Origin: Crocosphaera watsonii WH 8501
Lineage (GTDB): Bacteria; Cyanobacteriota; Cyanobacteriia; Cyanobacteriales; Microcystaceae
Assembly: GCF_000167195.1 (NCBI RefSeq)
Contig: NZ_AADV02000001.1
Location: 62,001-126,000 of the forward strand
DNA: 64,000 bases
Direction of reading: 5' to 3'
Positions within the stretch are counted from its first letter, which is position 1; the number at the start of each line of letters is the position of its first letter. Positions 55,528 to 64,000 of this stretch are shown here, piece by piece. The translations under genes and the position numbers were made by a program. A model generated the notes under the pieces. The model made no database searches, was not told the DNA's origin, and saw nothing but the letters and a program-made list of their open reading frames with translations.

Positions 55528-56169
55528 TTGTTAGAACAAGGAATTCATTTAATTAGTACAGATGAAATGACAGGGATTCAAGCTCTTGAGAGATTATTTC
55601 CGAACAAAAGAATCAAGCCTAAACAAGTAGAAAAAATCGAATTTGAATATGAAAGACACGGAACTTTAAGCTTGATTGCGAACTGGGATGTGGCAAGAGG
55701 AAAAGTTGTTAGTCCCTCTATTGGACCGACAAGAACAGAACAAGATTTTTCTGAACATATCCAGAGAACGATTAAGATTGATGAAAAAGCAGAATGGATT
55801 TTTATTGTAGATCAACTCAACACTCATAAATCGGAAAGCTTAGTCAAATTAGTAGCAGAAAGCTGTGGAATTACTATTGATTTGGGGAGAAAAGGAAAGG
55901 AGGGGATTTTGCAATCTATGGACAGCAGAGCAGATTTTTTATCAGATGAATCTCATCGAATTCGCTTTGTTTATATTCCCAAACATACATCGTGGCTTAA
56001 TCAAATTGAGTGTTGGTTTTCGATCTTAGTCCGGCGTTTACTCAAAAGAATTACTGTCCGTTCAACTGAAGAACTATCCCAAAAAATTCTCAATTTTATT
56101 GATTACTTTAATCAACATTTTGCTAAGCCGTTCGTTTGGAAATTTAAGGGCTTTAAAGATCATAAGTGA
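55528..56169 (+). CDS. IS630-type transposase orfB (copy E)
   Basis: The full DDE half, 213 residues, with ISTDEMTG, FIVDQLNTHKS and SWLNQIECWF in place. The frame is open back to codons ATLQPHLVRYWLNAKIDDPL, upstream of the orfA stop, so a +1 shift at T6A5 would give one fused transposase. This is the only copy without an added lesion. Confidence 0.85.
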   Translation: MLEQGIHLISTDEMTGIQALERLFPNKRIKPKQVEKIEFEYERHGTLSLIANWDVARGKVVSPSIGPTRTEQDFSEHIQRTIKIDEKAEWIFIVDQLNTHKSESLVKLVAESCGITIDLGRKGKEGILQSMDSRADFLSDESHRIRFVYIPKHTSWLNQIECWFSILVRRLLKRITVRSTEELSQKILNFIDYFNQHFAKPFVWKFKGFKDHK

Positions 56170-56196
56170 CTGGTGGATTATTTTTGCTAAGCTGCA

Positions 56197-57864
56197 CTAG
56201 TTAATCTGATAGCCGTAACCTTGCTCAGTTAAAAATAACTGTCGGTGACGGGCAAAATCCTCTTCACAAGTCCGCTCGGAAACCAAGGTGTAAAATCTGG
56301 CGGTTCTCCCATCAGATTTAGGGCGCAAAATCCGTCCTAAGCGTTGGGCTTCTTCCTGTCGAGAGCCATATTTCCCAGAAACCTGAATCAGCACATCCGC
56401 ATCGGGTAAATCTAGGGCGAAATTCCCCACCCTAGACAACACTAAGCCGTCTATTTCTCCAGAGCGAAATTTCTGGTAGAGAACTTCCCGTTGCTTCTGG
56501 GTGGTTTTGCCAGTGATGAGGGGAAACTTGGTCAACTCGGCTAAAGTCCTCAGTTGCTCTATATATTCCCCAATGACCAAGATTTTATGCCCTATCTCGT
56601 CTATGAGCAGTTGTCTGACGACTTCTAGTTTGCGCGGGTTTTCGGCCGCCACACGGAATTGCTGGCGGCGGGGGGCAACAGCGTAGCGCATCTGTTCTTC
56701 ACTGTCTTGGGGAACCCGAATCTCCCGACAAATGGCTTGAGCAATGAACCCCTGGCTTTCTAACTCCCGCCAGGGAACATCGTAGCGTTTCGGTCCGATG
56801 AGGGCAAAAACATCGCTTTCTCGCCCATCCTCCCGAATCAAGGTGGCCGTCAGTCCTAACCTCCGTCTGGCCTGTAGTTCTGCCGTAATGCGGAAAACTG
56901 GAGCCGGGAGGAGGTGAACCTCATCATAGATAATTAAGCCCCAAGAACGGGCTTGAAACAGGGAAAAGTGAGGAAAATCAGCGTCTTTATGGGGTCGATA
57001 AGTGAGAATCTGATAGGTAGCTAGAGTTATCGGTCCTGTCGCTTTCATCTCTCCAGAATATTCGGCGATAACCTCTTCTGGTAGCTCGGTTTTATCGAGT
57101 AATTCCCGCCGCCACTGGCGTACCGACGTTAAGCTAGTGGTGAGGATGAGGGTATTTTCCTGCACCTGGGCCATGGCGGCCATCCCAACAATGGTTTTAC
57201 CCGCCCCACAGGGGAGACAAATGACACCACTTCCTCCTTGAACACGCCCCGACTGATAGAAGACATCAGCCGCTTCAAGTTGATAGGGACGCAAGACAAA
57301 AGGTTGACCACTTTGGGCCGTTGAGCGCAACTTCAGGGGCAGGGCATCTCCCTGGACGTATCCGGCTAAATCTTCGGCGGGATAGCCCACTTCAACGAGG
57401 GCTTTTTTGAGCAGTCCCCGAAATTGGGTTGGGACTTGGAAAGAGAGAGGAGAAAGACGTTTCTCCAACAAGGGAGCAATCGGTTTTTCCCTCAGTAGTA
57501 ATTCAGCTAACGCTTCATCAGCCACTTTGAGAATCAGGAAAAAGCCATCGTCAGACTTAAAGAGACGAGTCAGTCCATAACGCCTTCCTAAAGTTTCAAT
57601 TTCCTCAATGATCGATGAGGGCAGGGGATATTTGGTGTATTGTTGCAGCGCTTTAACCATCTGCTCAACCCCTAATCCTGCCGCTCGTGCATTCCAAATA
57701 CTTAAGGGAGTGAGGCGGTAAGTGTGAACGTGTTCGGGACTTTTAATCAGTTCAGCGAAGGGGGCGATGGCTTCTCTGGCGGCTCCTGCGGTAGGAGCAT
57801 GGACTTCGAGAAGGATGGTGCGGTCGCTTTGGACGATGAGGGCGTTTTCAGGATTGTAGGACAT
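56197..57864 (-). CDS. XPB/Ssl2-like DNA helicase
   Basis: About 555 residues from ATG 57864 (MSYNPENALI); a TTG at 57879 is an alternative. An N-terminal damage-recognition-like domain (about 1-190) is followed by a superfamily 2 helicase: LRPYQLEAADVF (Q-motif area), CLPCGAGKTIVG (Walker A), IIYDEVHLLPAP (DEVH), GLTATLIREDGR, and QEEAQRLGRILRPKSDG (motif VI). This is the bacterial XPB family, known mainly from archaea and actinobacteria. The gene follows its partner by about 60 bases. The stop codon TAG falls on the IS630 copy E border and is unaffected. The region looks more GC-rich than its neighbours, suggesting transfer. Confidence 0.9.
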   Translation of the reverse strand: MSYNPENALIVQSDRTILLEVHAPTAGAAREAIAPFAELIKSPEHVHTYRLTPLSIWNARAAGLGVEQMVKALQQYTKYPLPSSIIEEIETLGRRYGLTRLFKSDDGFFLILKVADEALAELLLREKPIAPLLEKRLSPLSFQVPTQFRGLLKKALVEVGYPAEDLAGYVQGDALPLKLRSTAQSGQPFVLRPYQLEAADVFYQSGRVQGGSGVICLPCGAGKTIVGMAAMAQVQENTLILTTSLTSVRQWRRELLDKTELPEEVIAEYSGEMKATGPITLATYQILTYRPHKDADFPHFSLFQARSWGLIIYDEVHLLPAPVFRITAELQARRRLGLTATLIREDGRESDVFALIGPKRYDVPWRELESQGFIAQAICREIRVPQDSEEQMRYAVAPRRQQFRVAAENPRKLEVVRQLLIDEIGHKILVIGEYIEQLRTLAELTKFPLITGKTTQKQREVLYQKFRSGEIDGLVLSRVGNFALDLPDADVLIQVSGKYGSRQEEAQRLGRILRPKSDGRTARFYTLVSERTCEEDFARHRQLFLTEQGYGYQIN

Positions 57865-57923
57865 CTCTAAAATGAGCAAACGATGATGACGAAAGCGGGG
57901 ATCTCCCCTTTCGTTTTAAAAAC

Positions 57924-59777
57924 TTAACTTAGTTTAGGCAAACTATACCCTAACTTCTGTAAAGCATTGCGAAACTTGGTTTCTGATGCCACCGGCACCA
58001 CTAAACGAGATTCCCCCGCCAAGAAACAATACTTTTTCGTTCGGGAATCATTAGCAATCAAAGCCGCCAGAGCTGGGTCACTACATTCAATTATCCGGCC
58101 AGTCCCTACATCCTTTAAACTGCCACTTCTCCATTGCACGTCAGCTAAAAATTGCTCAACCGTCTGAGGTAACGGTTCTGAGGAGCGTGCCTTTAAAAAT
58201 TCGGCCAGTTCTTCGACCGAACGACCTTCAGCCACCGCTTTTAGTAACGTGGTTAAGTCTAAACGCCACACCGCATCAGACACTTTTTGTGCATAAATCT
58301 CCAAAGCGAGGACATCGGCCGCAGTTAGAGAATCTGACACCGCCACAATTTCTCGATTGGGTAACACCCGCAAAACGGGGCGTATTTCTAACGGGGCTGG
58401 AGTATAATCAGCTTCTAAGTTCAAACAGTAGGCCCCCAAGGGCGTTAAGCGGAAATAGATCAAGCCGTCATAACGACTGAGGAACTCCAAATCATCCACC
58501 CCCCAATTGTCGTCATAATCGTCCCTCGCTCCTACCGGAGAAATATAAGCCACATCCACCATGCCCAAGGTGGCTGCATACTCAAACAACAAACAGAGAA
58601 CATACCTTCCCTGCAACATACTCCAGTCATGAAACCCTTCGTAGCCTAAACTGCCATATTGGGGGTCACAGAGGTAAAGATTCCAGGGATTACGGGTGAT
58701 TTCAAACTCATAATCTGATCCTTGCATATAGCGGAAGAATTCATCGACTTCAACCCATTGATTGACCGGACAATCACCGAGGGCCCCAGCAATAGCCTCT
58801 CGTCGCCCACCAACGGCGGTCATGCTTCTTTGACCTTTTCCCGTTTGTCCTTTAATGGCATTAATCCGCCTAAATTCATCCAAGATTTTCGTCTTCAGCC
58901 ATTTTTTCCAGAGGGTTTTCAGGGTCTGTTCTGGGGCATATCTTAGGGCTTTTTGACCCGCCTTGGTCAATTTGAGTTTTTTCCCTGACAACTCAGCTAA
59001 CCCTCCAGCCTGAACCAGCATGGCCCAGCCAAAGGCACGAAGAGACCCGATTTCTTGGTAGGCAAGAGGGTTGTCTTTTTTCTGGATATCTGTGTAGTAG
59101 TCGCTCCCTTCCAGAAGCGGGGTCAGGGCCTTGAGGGTGGCGGCTGAAGGTAAACGGGTTTTCTCGCTTACTGACACCTTCCCTGCGTCAATGAGTCGCA
59201 GGACAGCTAATAATTCCTGGGGGGCACTTCGCTCTCTCAATCCCTGTTCGAGAGGAATTTGTTGGACTCGTTGGATACGTTTACGGGTATCGTAATTAAA
59301 TTCTTGCCAACGTTGTTCAATGGTTGGGGGAATATCTTTAGATGACTTAAGTTTCATCGATATTGGCGGGGGGACTAACTTCTGCAAACGTTGCTTAAGT
59401 TCAAGAGGCATCACATATCCATAGAGAAACAATCCTAATGGAGAGGTTGTTTGTTGAGTGCCGTAGGAACTCCGAGACCCGAAATTGGGCAACGCTCCGT
59501 ATTTGGCTTGAAAACGGCCGGCATCAAATTGAGAGTCTTTTGAATGTACAACTTCGGCAACGGCCGCCTGTTGTAAGGAGTCTAATTGTTGCCATAAGGA
59601 CTGAAGTTTTTTGCCCTGTAAGTGCTGTTCAATTAGGGCAATGATTTCGGCTTTGCGAGTTGGTTTTTCACTGGTTGACAGGTGTGGGAGGAGTTGTTTG
59701 AGCCGATCCACGGTTTGTTGGCTCAGTGCTTCGGTGATGGTAGCCAAGGTGTCGGTATTTTTTTGAGAGTAAGACAT
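57924..59777 (-). CDS. XPB-associated protein with helicase-like domain
   Basis: About 617 residues from ATG 59777, preceded by GGAGGAG. The N-terminal part (VDRLKQLLPHLSTSEKPTRK..IALIEQHL) resembles a SAP-like or winged helix. The C-terminal third (about 480-615, RPVLRVLPNREIVAVSDSLT ... RLVVPVASETKFRNALQKLG) fits the XPB/Ssl2-like Helicase_C_3 type domain (PF13625). A gene of this kind precedes XPB in actinobacteria too (for example the Rv0862c/Rv0861c pair), so the two likely form a functional unit. No helicase ATPase motifs are present in this protein. It is the first gene of the pair. Confidence 0.7.
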   Translation of the reverse strand: MSYSQKNTDTLATITEALSQQTVDRLKQLLPHLSTSEKPTRKAEIIALIEQHLQGKKLQSLWQQLDSLQQAAVAEVVHSKDSQFDAGRFQAKYGALPNFGSRSSYGTQQTTSPLGLFLYGYVMPLELKQRLQKLVPPPISMKLKSSKDIPPTIEQRWQEFNYDTRKRIQRVQQIPLEQGLRERSAPQELLAVLRLIDAGKVSVSEKTRLPSAATLKALTPLLEGSDYYTDIQKKDNPLAYQEIGSLRAFGWAMLVQAGGLAELSGKKLKLTKAGQKALRYAPEQTLKTLWKKWLKTKILDEFRRINAIKGQTGKGQRSMTAVGGRREAIAGALGDCPVNQWVEVDEFFRYMQGSDYEFEITRNPWNLYLCDPQYGSLGYEGFHDWSMLQGRYVLCLLFEYAATLGMVDVAYISPVGARDDYDDNWGVDDLEFLSRYDGLIYFRLTPLGAYCLNLEADYTPAPLEIRPVLRVLPNREIVAVSDSLTAADVLALEIYAQKVSDAVWRLDLTTLLKAVAEGRSVEELAEFLKARSSEPLPQTVEQFLADVQWRSGSLKDVGTGRIIECSDPALAALIANDSRTKKYCFLAGESRLVVPVASETKFRNALQKLGYSLPKLS

Positions 59778-59830
59778 CACACTCCTCCATTTTTAATAAT
59801 GCCTAAATAGTTATAAGGACTACAAATAAT

Positions 59831-61147
59831 TTATCCTAGACCGAAATAATAATCATTATCTGGTTGAGAAATAGTGGATCTTTGAGGTTGATGTTGAGGG
59901 TTGGGAATAATTGGCTGTTCATCACTTTGGGGGATGATATTCTCTTCTTTCTCGTTAGTTTTCTGCTGTAAGAGAAGTTCAGTTATCGTAGGAGTTTCGA
60001 TAACAGTAGTAGCAGTAGTAATTGACAGACCAATAGACCGTAAATAAGACCTATAACCATGATTAGCAAAAGCTTTTTGGACGTAATTTTTCTCGTAGTC
60101 CATGCCAGGGTCCGTGTAATCTGTGCCAAGGGAGATCGCCACATTCAAAGCTTTTAAAGCCAAGTCTCTAACCAATTTCTTTTTGATATAAGCGAACCAT
60201 TGAGATTGAGAGAGCATAAACCGTATTGCGTCCCAATTCCAACCATCTTGAGCAGCTATCTGGGCTGTTTGACTCAAATTATCAGCTTGAGCAGAATACT
60301 GATAGTAAAGACGTTTAGCTTTGTCAGGGGTCAACCAAGGACTTAACACAGTATCCTCTGCTCTAAAGAGTGTTGCGCTTAATAATTCGCTATCGCTGCG
60401 ATGTGACAATAAATATCGTTTTAAACCGTATTCAGTAAAGACTTTACCCAAGGTTGAGCCGGTATAAGACGTAGGTTGAGCATTCCCATTTTCATCCCAA
60501 TATGTATCTATTCTCCATTCATAACGTAATCCTTGAGGGGTAAAATGCACATTAATTTGTTTTTGGGCTAAATTAGCGACCAATTCGGGTAAATTGGCGG
60601 ATTGAATAGCGGTTTCCCTCACCATATTTTGCATCCAGCGTCTTAGCTCTTGTTGATTCTTCTGGATTTCCCAGATTTTGGGGGGTCGCTCATAGCATTC
60701 ATTAGAACTAGGGCAGGGGGTTAACTCAAAGTCAGCTTCGATGCGACGTAGAACATTTTGAGATTTGAGATAATCCCATGAATCACTAACTAACTCGCCA
60801 GCATGGGTGATTCTTGAAGCAATGATATGCACGTGGTCATGTAGGCAATCGCTATGCCTAATAGCAATATAAGGACAGTTCTTATAACCCATCTCCCTCA
60901 AGTAACGACGAATGATCTTCCGCCAGGTAACAGCAGAAACCACGTCGTCGTGATGGAGTGACAAACTGACGTGGAACATGGGACGTTGTACTCGTCTTCT
61001 CTTGTCCCAAACTTGCTCAAAAGAATTAACTTGTTGTTTGACGGTGCGCCCACTAACTTTTTTGATTAAGACAAGAGATTGTTTTTTGTCCTTTGCGTAC
61101 TGAAGGGCTTGAAAAAAATGACTTCCTTTAACAATGTTGCTCAACAT
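59831..61147 (-). CDS. Relaxase/mobilisation nuclease
   Basis: A 438-residue protein with the relaxase domain in the first about 150 residues (PF03432-like). A candidate catalytic Tyr is in HFFQALQYAKDKK (about 17), and the metal-binding histidines are in FHVSLSLHHDD and HSDCLHDHVHIIASRI. The C-terminal part is variable and glutamine/proline-rich near the end. Such proteins nick oriT to start plasmid transfer. No mobC-like gene is seen; 61148-61679 upstream is AT-rich and may hold oriT. With the ParM-like gene it forms a plasmid-derived module. Confidence 0.85.
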   Translation of the reverse strand: MLSNIVKGSHFFQALQYAKDKKQSLVLIKKVSGRTVKQQVNSFEQVWDKRRRVQRPMFHVSLSLHHDDVVSAVTWRKIIRRYLREMGYKNCPYIAIRHSDCLHDHVHIIASRITHAGELVSDSWDYLKSQNVLRRIEADFELTPCPSSNECYERPPKIWEIQKNQQELRRWMQNMVRETAIQSANLPELVANLAQKQINVHFTPQGLRYEWRIDTYWDENGNAQPTSYTGSTLGKVFTEYGLKRYLLSHRSDSELLSATLFRAEDTVLSPWLTPDKAKRLYYQYSAQADNLSQTAQIAAQDGWNWDAIRFMLSQSQWFAYIKKKLVRDLALKALNVAISLGTDYTDPGMDYEKNYVQKAFANHGYRSYLRSIGLSITTATTVIETPTITELLLQQKTNEKEENIIPQSDEQPIIPNPQHQPQRSTISQPDNDYYFGLG

Positions 61148-61679
61148 GAAACAGAAACGATAATTTTTTGAAAAAAAATAAGGCAGTTTTTGAGGGGTCG
61201 AAAAATTTTTGACATAGGTTCAACCTGGTTACTTTAATCTAGCACAAACTCCTTTGTGTGATCCTTTTTTTTTCAACCTGAAATGAACGGGTAATTCATG
61301 GCTATAAATATTAATAAATGATGATAAATGAGGTTTTAGGAACTCTTGAAACGTCTTGGAAAAAGTTTTTTGCTCATTCTTAATTTCTCTTTACCCTAAA
61401 AACTTAATGTAATATGTTTATAAGCATAATGGTGACAAAAAAGGGGATGTTTGAAAAAGTTGGGAATGTTCTGGAAGTTTCTGGAAAAAAAGGATAAAAT
61501 AACAGTACAATAAGCAGTACAAATAAGGGTTGATATTTTCTCTAATCTTTAATCTTGTGTTACAAATGTATTGTTAATGTATTGCTTATCGGTTCATAGG
61601 ATTGCAACGGCAACTCAACCAGAAAAAAAACTGGGTATTCCCCAGTAAAAGATTGTTATTTAAGCAGGAAATGGATGAT
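61148..61679. other. AT-rich leader of the relaxase gene, possible oriT region
   Basis: No ORF that I can support. It holds several A and T tracts and a short dyad AGGTTCAACCT near 61217. Relaxase genes often lie next to oriT, so this is the likely place, but I cannot identify a nic site. Confidence 0.3.
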
Positions 61680-61775
61680 TCACTTCTTACTGTTGCGATA
61701 GCAACGAATGGCTCTCAGAAAATAGAGAGAGTTGACAAAAAAAAATGTATGCGCTAGGTTAATACTCAAGGTCAT
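61680..61775 (-). CDS. Possible 31-residue peptide
   Basis: ATG 61775 is directly preceded by GGGAGGGGGGA, a strong ribosome-binding sequence, and encodes MTLSINLAHTFFFVNSLYFL then RAIRCYRNSKK: one hydrophobic span and a basic tail, as in toxin-type or small membrane peptides. No homologue known to me. Confidence 0.35.
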   Translation of the reverse strand: MTLSINLAHTFFFVNSLYFLRAIRCYRNSKK

Positions 61776-61931
61776 TCCCCCCTCCCTAATGACCAAAAGA
61801 TTTATATTTCGTAAATACCCATAGTTAACGCGGTGATAGTTAACGAAGGTAAGCCCGTAAACCACTGACGAGTTGAAATCGTTGTTTAGGGTGTACCTAA
61901 GAACTGTTGATATATTTTAGATGGAGGAGTG

Positions 61932-62582
61932 ATGAATAATTCATCATCAATGCAGATGAATGTTTGTGCCGATCTAGGTGCGAGTGAACTCAAAGTAATT
62001 TATCAAATAGGAGAAAATGGTCCAAGTGGGATGTCTTTGCTACCGAATATTTTAGAAGTGGATTCATCTCTTGTTAGTATGTATCGTCAACAGCAAATGT
62101 CTATATCTGAGGATATAGCATGGTTAAAGCTAAATAAACGTGATACTAAAGTCATAGCAGTAGATCAATTGGCGGAAAATATCTTTTCCCTGAGAAATCA
62201 CAGAAAGTTAAAAATTAACTTAGCAGATTGGAGAGTTTTGGCAATTATTGGCAAAATAATTACCATTGAACTTGAAAAAGTATTAGCTTACCCAGAAGAA
62301 ATAATCTTAAGCTTAACGGTTCTTTTACCATTCAGGGAATGTAGTGGCAATTCAACTGGAGACTCGATTAAAGAAGAAATAAAAGCTTTTAAAAGAGAAT
62401 TAAAGAAAAAATTAAAAAGGTTTTATCACAATGAGCAAAAAAGAGTTGTGAAATTAGAGAACATAAAAATCCTACCAGAAGGGGTAGGAAGCTTAATGTG
62501 TTCTTCAAACCAAGAAAGCACAAGTACAATAGTCATCATGTTAGGGCATTGGACTTTGGATAAAAAACAATTGTTAGCGTAA
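61932..62582 (+). pseudogene. ParM/StbA-like plasmid actin, C-terminally truncated
   Basis: From ATG 61932 (GGAGGA upstream; an adjacent GTG 61929 is possible) the protein begins with MNVCADLGASELKVIY, the phosphate-1 loop of actin-like plasmid segregation ATPases. It continues to TSTIVIMLGH, which fits phosphate-2, then ends with WTLDKKQLLA. Those last residues are encoded by a repeat that also lies beside 40733, so the native C-terminal third is gone. Intact members are about 320-400 residues. Confidence 0.65.
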
Positions 62583-62594
62583 ATTTTACGCTAA
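62574..62594. repeat. TTAGCGTA-N5-TACGCTAA palindrome
   Basis: It truncates the ParM-like gene. The 25 bases before it (TTGGACTTTGGATAAAAAAC..) match the reverse complement of the sequence after the palindrome at 40733. Confidence 0.65.
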
Positions 62595-62682
62595 ACATAT
62601 CTCCAGAGCTAAAATAGAGAATTAAGGTGGTTTTAAAAACTCTCTTTCCATCTTTTTAGGGGATTTTAAATATTAAATAGCT

Positions 62683-63069
62683 TCATTCAGTTTCGGTTCC
62701 AATATAGATATCTAAGTAGCTTTCAGTTAGAGATTGAATGACTCGTTCTAATTCATCAATGAGATTTCTTCTAGTGAGTTTTTCTACAGCATCAATATGA
62801 GCAGAACTTCCGGCTCGTCCTAAATATTTATATTTGGTTTTTTTCTCATTATTAGTGGCCATAGGAAAAATTGATTCAGCAGCCTGTAGTTTATAATACC
62901 AGTAGATTGTTCCCTTTCGATTAACCTGATAACGAATAATATGACAATTAGCTGGTGCTACTTCCCCTTCCCGTTCAATTTTCTTTATTTTCTGTTTAAG
63001 AGAGCGAATTAGACTCTTAATTTGTTTGGCTCTCAGGTGGACATCTTGACTGGTCTTAAGTTCGGAATG
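62683..63069 (-). pseudogene. Unknown basic protein, no start codon found
   Basis: A 128-codon open frame reads HLRAKQIKSLIRSLKQKIKK ... NCHIIRYQVNRKGTIYWYYK ... KYKYLGRAGSSAHIDAVEKL and ends TGA 62683. The composition and length are gene-like, but the frame opens after TAA 63070-63072 with no ATG, GTG or TTG near its beginning; the only ATG is mid-protein. A nearby ATG at 63078 is out of frame. It is either 5' damaged or frameshifted. It lies between two palindromes of the TTAGCG type. Function unknown. Confidence 0.5.
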
Positions 63070-63112
63070 TTATGACATTAGCCTTAACTGTAACAAACAA
63101 CCTCTTTTGATG

Positions 63113-63133
63113 TTAGCGTATATATTCCGCTAA
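63113..63133. repeat. TTAGCGTA-N5-TCCGCTAA palindrome
   Basis: It lies 24 bases before the transposase start at 63158 and probably forms the left end of that element. One mismatch between arms. Confidence 0.6.
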
Positions 63134-63157
63134 TTTATAAGGTAATAAATTTTAAAA

Positions 63158-64000
63158 ATGACCAAAAATGAAACGGCTACTTCTGTCGAGGAATTCCTGG
63201 TGTGGAGGTCTAACCTCTTCCAAGGACTAAAAGCTAGAAAAGAAACTATTATAGAATTACTCGATGCCCTCTCCAGTAACCAACAAGCTCACTCAGTCGT
63301 TGAATTGTCTCTCAATCCTTTATTTAGAAGAGATTATAACAGTTTATATAGAGGAATTCAAGAGTTTTTACCCACTCAAACTGACCCTAATTATGAACAG
63401 AGAATTGAGACTTTATTTTCAGCGGTATCGAGAACAATTCCTCCCACTTCAAAACATTATAACTTATTTGGTATTGACACAACTCCCTGTCCACGACGGT
63501 TTGCCGAAACGTTAGCGGATAAAACCTTTATTCATTACCCCAATCCAATTAAGGGAAATAAACCCATTAATATTGGACATTGTTATTCCGTTGTCTGCGC
63601 TTTACCTGACCAAATAGACACAGAAAAAGTCCCTTGGGCTGTCCCCTTATCAGGAGAGCGAGTCCCCTCTAAACATAAAGGAGTAAATCAAGGCAATCAA
63701 CAACTAAAAAAAATCTGGCAAAGTTCTTTATTTTCTGATAAATTATCTGCCTTAGTGGCTGATAGTGACTACAGCCAAAAGGATTTTATTGGGGAACAAG
63801 TTAAGCATGAAGACGTAGTTACTATTACAAGAGTTAGAAGTGACCGAGTTTTTTATCGTCAATTTATTCGGGACCCAAATCAAGCCAAAACTTCGGGACA
63901 TCCCCGTTGGTATGGGGATAAATTTGACCTTAAAGATGACCAAACTTGGACTGAACCTGATGAAGTTCATCATGTTCCCTTTACAACGAAAAAAGGTCGT
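63158..64000 (+). CDS. Putative DDE transposase, partial at right edge
   Basis: From ATG 63158 (MTKNETATSVEEFLVWRSNL) the frame is open for 281 codons to the window end. Likely catalytic residues lie in FGIDTTPCPRRFAETLADKT and LVADSDYSQKDFIG; the final Glu (EHLFRFGKQRL in the 39727 relative) is beyond the edge. It gives the missing N-terminus of the pseudogene at 39727..40650 and shows both are the same family (NF041680-like by memory). Confidence 0.82.
   Translation, partial: MTKNETATSVEEFLVWRSNLFQGLKARKETIIELLDALSSNQQAHSVVELSLNPLFRRDYNSLYRGIQEFLPTQTDPNYEQRIETLFSAVSRTIPPTSKHYNLFGIDTTPCPRRFAETLADKTFIHYPNPIKGNKPINIGHCYSVVCALPDQIDTEKVPWAVPLSGERVPSKHKGVNQGNQQLKKIWQSSLFSDKLSALVADSDYSQKDFIGEQVKHEDVVTITRVRSDRVFYRQFIRDPNQAKTSGHPRWYGDKFDLKDDQTWTEPDEVHHVPFTTKKGR

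Larger units (their letters stand above)
54820..56197 (+). mobile_element. IS630-type element, copy E (best preserved)
   Basis: 1378 bp with TA on each side (54818-54819, 56198-56199) and intact inverted ends. It sits inside a CTAG where two convergent genes stop, and both keep TAG. Confidence 0.93.

Overview
This window looks like chromosomal DNA from a unicellular, probably nitrogen-fixing-type marine cyanobacterium of the Crocosphaera/Cyanothece group. The reasons are AT-rich DNA with many GCGATCGC (HIP1) octamers, cyanobacterial genes (a BicA bicarbonate transporter, a NhaS3-like antiporter, a CpcF-like phycobilin lyase, a carotene-isomerase-like oxidase, DUF6679, kinase-WD40 proteins, PEP-CTERM proteins), and a very heavy load of insertion sequences. 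The taxon is an inference, not a database match.

Layout. 0-8 kb: a fused glycosyltransferase gene running off the left edge, a sulfite-oxidase-like enzyme, a glutaredoxin-like protein, a CrtISO-like oxidoreductase, an IS fragment, and an FeS photolyase-related gene. 8-10.6 kb: an accessory (plasmid/phage-like) patch with an integrase domain and small unknown genes, cut by IS630-type copy A. 11.8-16.2 kb: a membrane transport block (TMEM175-like, PsiE-like, NhaS3-like, BicA). 16.3-25.9 kb: an IS5/IS1182-like element, repeats, a kinase-WD40 gene, and sulfotransferase/glycosyltransferase genes. 25.9-31.8 kb: a truncated CyRepA1-type plasmid replication gene sandwiched between two ISs. 31.8-36.9 kb: a quieter housekeeping stretch (DUF6679, DUF4327-like, argB, coaX) followed by a NACHT ATPase. 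37-41 kb: IS66 and a broken transposase. 41-47 kb: trpC, a toxin-antitoxin pair running into a cpcF-like gene, IS630 copy C, an IS607 recombinase, an ABC permease. 47-52.5 kb: an unknown secreted protein, glutaminase, an IS-channel chimera, and a pilN/pilO remnant. 52.5-56.2 kb: a group II intron tail, an IS701-like element, IS630 fragments and copy E. 56.2-59.8 kb: an XPB-like helicase with its partner. 59.8-64 kb: a mobilisation module (relaxase, ParM-like actin, unknown ORF) and a transposase running off the right edge.

Two themes stand out. First, at least five near-identical IS630-type copies plus one solo end mark junctions where unrelated half-genes meet (cpcF, pilN, an MscS-type channel, a GT4 glycosyltransferase, a plasmid rep gene), which suggests repeated IS-mediated rearrangement. 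Second, many genes carry exactly one or two small lesions: in-frame stops in the sulfite-oxidase-like, glycosyltransferase, NACHT, IS607 and WD40 genes; single-base frameshifts in bicA, the kinase, and two unknown genes. Either the lineage is accumulating pseudogenes or the sequence has residual base errors; reads would decide. No rRNA, tRNA or CRISPR array was recognised by eye.
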